A DNA stretch of 49,516 nucleotides from contig JANXYV010000128.1 of NCBI GenBank assembly GCA_025355875.1, positions 1 through 49,516 on the forward strand, read 5' to 3'. Positions 43,240 through 49,516 of the stretch are shown here, piece after piece. Source of the stretch: Prolixibacteraceae bacterium (GTDB taxonomy: Bacteria > Bacteroidota > Bacteroidia > Bacteroidales > Prolixibacteraceae). Each line of letters starts with the position of its first letter. Positions within the stretch are counted from its first letter, which is position 1. The position numbers and the translations under genes are program-made. The notes beneath the pieces are model-generated. The model was not told where the DNA came from. It did not search any database and saw nothing but the letters and a program-made list of their open reading frames with translations.

Positions 43240-46200
43240 ATGAAAACGCCTAAAACGTCAAAAGAGCATCCTCTTTTATTGACTTTCATTTGCTTCTTGT
43301 CCTTTCTTTCTGTTAACCTTTCGGCTCAAACCATTACCTCAACCACATCGGGAGGTTCGTGGAATGCCGGCTCAACCTGGGTTGGAGGAATAGTCCCTTC
43401 TGCATCCTATGATGTAACCATTAACGGTCCGGTCAACATGAATGGTGACTTTACCTGTAACAACATTACTATCAATGCGTCCGGATCCATTAAAAATCAA
43501 TATGGATGGAGTCCGACTTTTACGGTTAACGGTAAAATCACCAACAATGGTTCGGTCATCAAAAACCCGGACGGATATTCGTTTTACCTGAAGCTGTTAG
43601 GTAATTTGGAGAACAACGGTACCTGGGCGCCCGATCAGACCTATTTCGCCGGAAATTCGGATCAAATCATAAAAGCGGCTTCAGGCACCAGCTTTCAGGG
43701 TTATTTTCAAACAACCGACAATGTCGGCCAGATTGGTCTTGGAAGTGATGTCACTTTCCTCAACAACAAATGGGATTGGTCCAAGTCGCAACTCAACACC
43801 AACGGATACAAACTGAACACCCTGAATTACCAGTTAAACAACGGAATCATCAGTTCGAATGACAATCTGATTTTGAAAAACACCGGAATTGCTTCGATGA
43901 CCTTCAGCGGAAATTATAAAATCAACGGAAAGTTACGCGTTCAGGGTGACAATATTTTAAATGGCACCGCAACCATTCAGGACACTTTGCTCAACGACTA
44001 CGGGTATAGCCCAGCGTTGACAATCAATGGCAAAATCATTAATAATGGGGTTCTATATAGAAATCCGGCCGGCTATGATTTAACAGTGAATGTAATGACT
44101 GACCTTGAAAACAACGGAATCTGGGCGCCAGGAAGAACCAATTTCCTCGGGAATAATGACCAGCGAATGAAAGAATCTGCCGGGAAAAGTATTCAGGGAT
44201 ATGTGTTTACTTCCGACTCGATTGGAGGCATCATTCTCGACAGCAATGTTTTGCTGGCCGGAAATACCTGGGACATGAGCAATTGCAAAGTCACCACTAA
44301 CGGGCATAACCTGATCACTCAGGATTACATTTTAAACAGCGGAAAAATCATTTCAAATGAAACGCTTGTTTTGAACAACACTGCAATCGCGTCGATGGTT
44401 TTCAGTGGAAACTATTCGGTCGACGGCAAAATTCGTGCTCGCGGCGATAATATTTTCAATGGTACAGTTACTGTTTTAGATACCTTGCTCAATGATTACG
44501 GCTATAGCCCAAACATAAATTTCAATGCCAAAGTAATTAACAAAGGCGCTATTATCGCTAATCCAAGAGGCTATTCCTTCTATCTCAGTATATTCAATAA
44601 TATCGAGAACAACGGCGTTTGGGCGCCAAACCAGACCATTTTGAGCAGCAAATCAGACCAGACCATTAGCCAGTCCCCCGGGAAAAGCTTTCAGGGATAT
44701 TTTTTAACCACCGATTCTCTGGGACAGATCCTTCTCGGAAGCGATGTAACTTTCGACAGCAATACCTGGGATTGGAACAAGTCGAAACTCAAAACCAACG
44801 GACATAATCTTACGACCCGGAACTACCAGCTTAACAACGGAACCATCATTTCGAACGATTACCTGTACCTGAAGAACACCGGAATTGCGACCATGATTTT
44901 CAATGGCAATTACAAAATTGACGGGAAAGTGCGTGTTCGTGGAGATAATGTCATGAATGGAATTGTGACGGTTATGGATACCTTGAACAACGATTATGGA
45001 TACAGTCCGGAATTAAAAGTTAATGCTAAGATAATCAATAATGGAACCATCATCAGCAATCCGAAAGGTTATACATTCTACCTGAATATTCTGAACGATA
45101 TCGAGAATAACGGGAAATGGGCGCCGCAACAAACCACGCTTTCCGGAAAAACCGACCAGATTCTCAAACAGGCAGACGCGAAAAGCTTTGAGGGTGTATT
45201 CGTGACAGCCGACACCCTGGGACAAATCGTGTTGGGAAGCGATGTGAGTTTCATCAATAACCGATGGGACTGGAACAAGTCGAAGCTAAAAACCAACGGC
45301 TTCAAATTCAACACCCTGAACTATCAGCTGAATAACGGAACCATTATTTCGAACGACAATCTGAACCTGAAGAATACAGGCATTGCTTCGATGATATTCA
45401 ATGGAAATTACAAAATCGGAGGAAAAGTTCGTGTTCAGGGAGACAATATCATGAATGGAATGGTCACGGTTCTGGATACCCTGAACAACGATTATGGATA
45501 CAGTCCGGTATTGACTGTCAATGCAAAGATTATCAACAACGGGACAATCTACGCCAATCCTGCAGGATATTCGTTTTACGTCAATGTGTTGAACGACGTT
45601 GAAAACAATGGCAAGTGGGCTCCAAATCAAACCACTTTTGCCGGAAACCTCAATCAGCATATCAAAGAAAAGGCGGGTAAAAGTTTCCAAGGGTATATGC
45701 TGACTACCGACAGCATTGGCGACATCATCCTTGACAGCAATTTCCTTCTCGACGGAAACACCTGGGATATGAATAAAAGTCAGATCCAGACCAACAAATT
45801 CAAGCTGATGACACGGAATTCCTTTCTGAGCAAAGGAAAAATACTTTCAAACGACACGCTGGTTTTGAAGAACAGCAGAATAGCGGAAATGACCTTTAAT
45901 GGTGATTACAAATTAGCCGGCTTGATCGGAATTCAGGATGCAAATAGATTTTTTGGCACAGCAACCGTAGTTGATACTTTATACAATCAATATGGATACA
46001 GTCCGGCTCCGGTCTTTTATGGGAATCTGATTAACGACGGCGCAATTTCGAGTAATCCTGCAGGCTATAGTCTAACGTTGAGCACCTACGGAAATATCAC
46101 AAATAACCGAAAAATCAGTGTTGCCAATGTTTACCTGATGGGGACCAACGACCGGACCATTTCCGGAAGAAATGCCATTGGAACAATAGGGAATTTTTAT

Positions 46201-49035
46201 ATCGACAACGCAATAAACCTGATCGGAGACAATGTTTTCCCAAATCTCAATTTTACCGGAAACGCTCCGGCTGCCTGCACCGTGAAAAATGGAGCAACAC
46301 TTTTGCTTTCTTTCCTGCCCAATGCATCCAAGTTAAAAAACTTTGGACGGATATCTGTTTCACAGGAAGTAGATAATACAGCCAACAATACCTATAATTT
46401 TTACGGGGCATCTCTTTCCACGAAAGCGAAAACGGTAATTAACAAAATTATCGTTGACAACTATGGCCATCAGCAGCATCCAACTGCAACGGGAACAATC
46501 AACACCTGGTGGCGCATAAGAAATACTCCGGAAGTATTCAACGATTCGCTGAACTGGTTAAAATTAAGTTATACTGATGATGCCTTAAATGGCAATCTGG
46601 AAGACTCCATCAAGGTTTTCCATTCTCCAAATGCTGGTATGAGCTGGAAAAGAATAAAAAAAGGTTATACCATCGACAAAGCCAACAAATGGGTTACCAT
46701 CACCAATGCTCCGTCGTACGGGCATTATCTGCTGTCTTCCTCGGCGCTTGGAATTACCAGTTTCCAGCCTTTAGTCGAAACAGCCGAACCAAAGTTTGGC
46801 GGCAACACCGGCCAGTTAACCATGTATCTGTTTGGCGCCGGATTTAAGTCAAACTCTACCGTCAAACTTTTACTGAAAGGACAAGCTGATATTCTGGCAG
46901 ATACAACTTATGTGACAGATGGTCTGGGAGAAGCAATGCTGGCAAAATTTGATCTGAAGAACAAACCTCTGGGAATTTACGATGTGATTATCGAGACTCC
47001 CGGACAAAAAACATTGACGTTGCCGGCTCATTTCACGGTCATGACAGGCGAAAGAAGCAATCCATGGTCGAATCTTTCCGGACGCGACCGGTTCCTGATC
47101 AATCGCTGGCAAACCTTTAATATCAGTTACGGAAACTCGGCCAACACCGATGCACTTGGAACCATCCTTGTATATGTTGTCAACGATCTTCCGGGACTGG
47201 AAGTTGAATTTCCGGATATCAAAGTAGTCCTTCCAAAGCCAGTCGCTGATATGGGTCCGAATTTCACCCGTTTCAGAGATATTGGTTTGTATTACACCAC
47301 CGAAACTCTTACCGGATACGAAGGTCAAAAGATGAGGGTATATCCATTCTACATACCATATATCCCCGCTGGTTCAGCAAATTCGATCCGGGTAAAAGTG
47401 AAACTGAACGGGACAGGTTCATTAAAAATGGATTCCTGGATTGTGGATCCGCTCTTCGAAAAAATAGATTATAACCTCAAATCGGCTCAACCGATGCCAA
47501 CGGAAGTCAGGGCATGTATCACCGCAGCGGCGATGCACGCATGGTCCAACGGTGCCCTTGGCTTGGCTGAAGGGATCATTCCGGGAGTTGCCTGTTGGGG
47601 AGTAATTGATAAAACTGTTGATCCAATTGGTTACATCACTCCTGAAGATCTTAAACCGGAAGGTGAAACCTATGCTAACGGAAAGCAAACCTGGGGAAGC
47701 TGGTTGTGGAACGGAGCGTCAATCATGGCGTCGGCGGTACAATGTGGGGCCAGTTTTGTTCCTGGAGTCGGACAGGCTGTTGGACTTGGAATAGGCTTGG
47801 TAAATATGGCTGTTGATATGAAAGATGGATATGATGCCAAGGCAGGTTGCTGGCGAAAATTCAACAAGAAATCACAGGCGAAACTGAACAGCCGCGGGGT
47901 AACTTCGTTCGATCCCAATGAGAAAGTCGGGCCTCGTGGTTTCACCCCTGACAGGTACATTTCGAAGGACGGAAACCTAAACTATACCATATTCTTCGAA
48001 AATAAAAAAACAGCAGGCGCTTCGGCATTGGAGGTTTTCGTAAAAGACACGCTTGATTCCAAAAAGTTTGACTTCAAAACCTTCAGTTTTTCATCGATAT
48101 CTTTTGGTGAAACAACGGCTAAAATTCAGGAATATGCCAAAGCGTTTAAAATTTTGGTTGACCTTTATCCGAAAAAGAACATCATTGTCCAGGTACATGG
48201 GGTGCTCGACACCATCAAAGGGATTGTTTCATGGGATTTCCATTCGCTCGACCGGATTTCTTTGGAACTCACCGAGGATCCTGATCTGGGATTTCTTCCA
48301 CCCAATGTGAATGGGCCGGAAGGAGAAGGCAGCGTGAGTTACAGTTGTAAATTAAAGAATACGGTGGTTCATAACGATGTGATCAGCAATCGTGCTTCCA
48401 TTGTATTCGATTTTAATGCACCAATCCTGACCAACACCTATACCAACCGGATTGACGACCGGCTTCCTGCCAGTTCGATCGATCCAATCTATCCGATTCA
48501 ATACGACAGTATTTTCTATGTTGCCTGGTCGGGAAACGATTTGGGGAGCCAGATTTCCAAATACAATATTTTCGTTTCAACCAACGATAAGGAGTATGTT
48601 CTCTGGAAAACGGCACCGGCCCCGGGAGTGGCTGAATTCAAAGGAAAGGATGGAGATACCTACAAGTTTTACTCCATCGCTGCGGATAGTATCGGATTGA
48701 CTGAAACACGTAAATTAAGTCCTGAAGCTACTACCACCATGGATGTAAAAGCCGGAATAGGAAAGATCAATGCTGACGGAAACATCATGCAGGTTTTCCC
48801 GAATCCAGCTGAGCGACAGTGCAACGTGATGTTCAATTTCCCGGTTTCATCCGAAGTCAGTATTTCGCTGGAGGATATTTCGGGCAAACGAATCATGACG
48901 ATTGAAAAACAGAAATACCAGTCCGGACGGCAGACCGCCAGCATAAACCTGAGCGGGATTCCAAACGGCCTGTATTTTGTAAAACTCAACAATGGCAGTA
49001 AAGCATACTATCAAAAACTGATCATCAAGAATTGA
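43240..49035 (+). CDS. Giant repeat-containing T9SS cargo protein
   Basis: A 1931-residue exported protein. A signal peptide (ends NLSAQ) is followed by a solenoid of 166-residue repeats whose YGYSP anchors lie at residues 88, 254, 420, 586, 752 and 918, spaced without variation. Each unit has KIINNGTI, ENNGxWAP, DQxI, GKSFQGY, WDxNKS and LKNTGIASM strands, suggesting a beta-helix. After about 1085 come a linker, an IPT-like domain (about 1180-1275), an alanine/glycine-rich hydrophobic stretch (GVGQAVGLGIGLVNMAVD), a module starting FDPNEK at 1557-1562, and a fibronectin-like segment. The last 80 residues (VFPNPAERQCNVMFNF to YYQKLIIKN) are a type A T9SS sorting domain. Probable surface adhesin or matrix protein. 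Confidence 0.9.
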   Translation: MKTPKTSKEHPLLLTFICFLSFLSVNLSAQTITSTTSGGSWNAGSTWVGGIVPSASYDVTINGPVNMNGDFTCNNITINASGSIKNQYGWSPTFTVNGKITNNGSVIKNPDGYSFYLKLLGNLENNGTWAPDQTYFAGNSDQIIKAASGTSFQGYFQTTDNVGQIGLGSDVTFLNNKWDWSKSQLNTNGYKLNTLNYQLNNGIISSNDNLILKNTGIASMTFSGNYKINGKLRVQGDNILNGTATIQDTLLNDYGYSPALTINGKIINNGVLYRNPAGYDLTVNVMTDLENNGIWAPGRTNFLGNNDQRMKESAGKSIQGYVFTSDSIGGIILDSNVLLAGNTWDMSNCKVTTNGHNLITQDYILNSGKIISNETLVLNNTAIASMVFSGNYSVDGKIRARGDNIFNGTVTVLDTLLNDYGYSPNINFNAKVINKGAIIANPRGYSFYLSIFNNIENNGVWAPNQTILSSKSDQTISQSPGKSFQGYFLTTDSLGQILLGSDVTFDSNTWDWNKSKLKTNGHNLTTRNYQLNNGTIISNDYLYLKNTGIATMIFNGNYKIDGKVRVRGDNVMNGIVTVMDTLNNDYGYSPELKVNAKIINNGTIISNPKGYTFYLNILNDIENNGKWAPQQTTLSGKTDQILKQADAKSFEGVFVTADTLGQIVLGSDVSFINNRWDWNKSKLKTNGFKFNTLNYQLNNGTIISNDNLNLKNTGIASMIFNGNYKIGGKVRVQGDNIMNGMVTVLDTLNNDYGYSPVLTVNAKIINNGTIYANPAGYSFYVNVLNDVENNGKWAPNQTTFAGNLNQHIKEKAGKSFQGYMLTTDSIGDIILDSNFLLDGNTWDMNKSQIQTNKFKLMTRNSFLSKGKILSNDTLVLKNSRIAEMTFNGDYKLAGLIGIQDANRFFGTATVVDTLYNQYGYSPAPVFYGNLINDGAISSNPAGYSLTLSTYGNITNNRKISVANVYLMGTNDRTISGRNAIGTIGNFYIDNAINLIGDNVFPNLNFTGNAPAACTVKNGATLLLSFLPNASKLKNFGRISVSQEVDNTANNTYNFYGASLSTKAKTVINKIIVDNYGHQQHPTATGTINTWWRIRNTPEVFNDSLNWLKLSYTDDALNGNLEDSIKVFHSPNAGMSWKRIKKGYTIDKANKWVTITNAPSYGHYLLSSSALGITSFQPLVETAEPKFGGNTGQLTMYLFGAGFKSNSTVKLLLKGQADILADTTYVTDGLGEAMLAKFDLKNKPLGIYDVIIETPGQKTLTLPAHFTVMTGERSNPWSNLSGRDRFLINRWQTFNISYGNSANTDALGTILVYVVNDLPGLEVEFPDIKVVLPKPVADMGPNFTRFRDIGLYYTTETLTGYEGQKMRVYPFYIPYIPAGSANSIRVKVKLNGTGSLKMDSWIVDPLFEKIDYNLKSAQPMPTEVRACITAAAMHAWSNGALGLAEGIIPGVACWGVIDKTVDPIGYITPEDLKPEGETYANGKQTWGSWLWNGASIMASAVQCGASFVPGVGQAVGLGIGLVNMAVDMKDGYDAKAGCWRKFNKKSQAKLNSRGVTSFDPNEKVGPRGFTPDRYISKDGNLNYTIFFENKKTAGASALEVFVKDTLDSKKFDFKTFSFSSISFGETTAKIQEYAKAFKILVDLYPKKNIIVQVHGVLDTIKGIVSWDFHSLDRISLELTEDPDLGFLPPNVNGPEGEGSVSYSCKLKNTVVHNDVISNRASIVFDFNAPILTNTYTNRIDDRLPASSIDPIYPIQYDSIFYVAWSGNDLGSQISKYNIFVSTNDKEYVLWKTAPAPGVAEFKGKDGDTYKFYSIAADSIGLTETRKLSPEATTTMDVKAGIGKINADGNIMQVFPNPAERQCNVMFNFPVSSEVSISLEDISGKRIMTIEKQKYQSGRQTASINLSGIPNGLYFVKLNNGSKAYYQKLIIKN
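43501..46488 (+). repeat. Tandem repeats of exactly 498 nt (166 codons)
   Basis: The anchor codons for YGxSP start at 43501, 43999, 44497, 44995, 45493 and 45991, every interval being exactly 498 nt. Five full units and a degenerate sixth are present. The units fall into two subtypes by their central segments: type A (GQIxLGSDV, WDWxKS) for units 1, 3 and 4, and type B (GxIILDSN, WDM) for units 2 and 5. Confidence 0.9.
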
Positions 49036-49073
49036 CAGCATTCTTAACGAAATAAAATTGATTAAAGAATTAG

Positions 49074-49103
49074 AAGCGCAGGATGTGAGTTCTGCGCTTT
49101 TTT
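49074..49103 (+). terminator. Terminator after the T9SS cargo gene
   Basis: AAGCGCAG and CTGCGCTT form an 8-bp stem around a 10-nt loop, followed by TTTT, 38 nt after the stop codon. Confidence 0.9.
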
Positions 49104-49233
49104 GTTTTGGTTCAAAACTGTCAGCTTAATAAACAATCCAATAAATTCCATAAACAACTGTTCGACTCAGAGAATAAGAAATGAATATGGACGTTTTTAA
49201 GTAAACGAGTCAATCCCCCGCAAAGAATCAGCC

Positions 49234-49473
49234 ATGAAAAACAAGCAAATCCAGAGTAGAAACAGCCAATTTCGAATCCTTATCCTCCTGATTACATTCG
49301 TATTCATGGGAACAAGCTGCTCCATTTTCCACCGGTATCCTCATGGAAATGGGCAACTGATCAGCACTCCTCCTCATGGTCGGCTGACCCCGGGAGAGGT
49401 GGATGATATGTCGGGCAGCAGGAACGAAAATCAGAATGCACCAGTGAAGGAAAAAAAACACAGTGGAGAATAG
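49234..49473 (+). CDS. Small lipoprotein, 79 residues
   Basis: A short exported protein with a signal peptide (FRILILLITFVF) and lipobox MGTSC (Cys about 29). The mature part of about 50 residues is polar, with PHGNGQLISTPPHGRLTPGEVDD and a lysine-rich tail. It is followed by its own terminator. I recognise no family; small Pro/His-containing lipoproteins of this kind are common and uncharacterised in Bacteroidota. Confidence 0.7.
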   Translation: MKNKQIQSRNSQFRILILLITFVFMGTSCSIFHRYPHGNGQLISTPPHGRLTPGEVDDMSGSRNENQNAPVKEKKHSGE

Positions 49474-49476
49474 ATT

Positions 49477-49511
49477 AAAAGTCCGGAGAAATCAACTCCG
49501 GACTTTTTGTT
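49477..49511 (+). terminator. Terminator after the small lipoprotein gene
   Basis: AAAAGTCCGGAG, an AAATCAA loop and CTCCGGACTTTTT form a strong stem with T-run just after the lipoprotein stop, near the right edge of the window. Confidence 0.93.
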
Positions 49512-49516
49512 TTAAA

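Noticed and set aside
43501-46488. CRISPR or other non-coding repeat array
   Set aside because: The repeats are 498 nt long, in frame and protein-coding, with no short identical repeats and spacers.

Overview
The window looks like a chromosomal segment of a Bacteroidota bacterium, possibly the Marinilabiliales/Prolixibacteraceae group. The evidence is a type III glutamine synthetase, a PorE-like OmpA lipoprotein next to a giant protein with a type IX secretion C-terminal domain, an ExbB-ExbD-ExbD-TonB operon of Bacteroidota layout, PafA-related proteins, and promoter elements of the TAnnTTTG type. The family-level placement is a guess.

Region 1 (about 0.1-9.8 kb, minus strand): eight lipid-oriented genes in two operons. 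Operon A is an alpha/beta hydrolase with a cysteine nucleophile, an acetoacetate-decarboxylase-like protein and a DUF1772-like membrane protein. Operon B is a small membrane protein, a patatin, a metallophosphoesterase with membrane helices, a cholesterol-oxidase-like GMC oxidoreductase and a DUF2235 hydrolase. The two operons carry nearly identical promoter/leader sequences of about 110 bp, so they are probably one regulon acting on a lipid or sterol-like substrate.

Region 2 (9.9-18.4 kb, minus strand): a seven-gene block. It starts with a papain-like peptidase, two large uncharacterised proteins that share a 20-nt leader element, a DUF1360 membrane protein and a 96-residue protein. It continues with a secreted M36 metallopeptidase ending in a Cys-containing tripartite C-terminal tail, and a divergent Lgt-family membrane enzyme 15 nt downstream. 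I see no described system matching it. It is the best candidate here for something new.

Region 3 (18.4-22.4 kb): two paralogous LuxR-type regulators, each preceded by the same 21-nt motif, flank a periplasmic peroxiredoxin. A low-molecular-weight tyrosine phosphatase and an inverted, tandemly repeated intergenic element follow.

Region 4 (22.4-31.1 kb): a serine-hydrolase lipoprotein; a racemase-family protein lacking both catalytic cysteines; a SUI1/eIF1 protein; a PafA-like protein that has lost its nucleophile and most zinc ligands; an exported FMN-binding protein; glutamate dehydrogenase; TatD hydrolase; asparaginase; and tRNA-Ser(GGA).

Region 5 (31.2-37.2 kb): an energy-transduction operon (PstS-like lipoprotein, TPR protein, ExbB, two ExbD, TonB). 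Region 6 (37.2-49.5 kb): a DEAD-box helicase, glutamine synthetase III, the PorE-like lipoprotein, the 1931-residue T9SS cargo built from 166-residue repeats with no length variation, and a small lipoprotein. Nitrogen handling (GdhA, GSIII, asparaginase) is a secondary theme.
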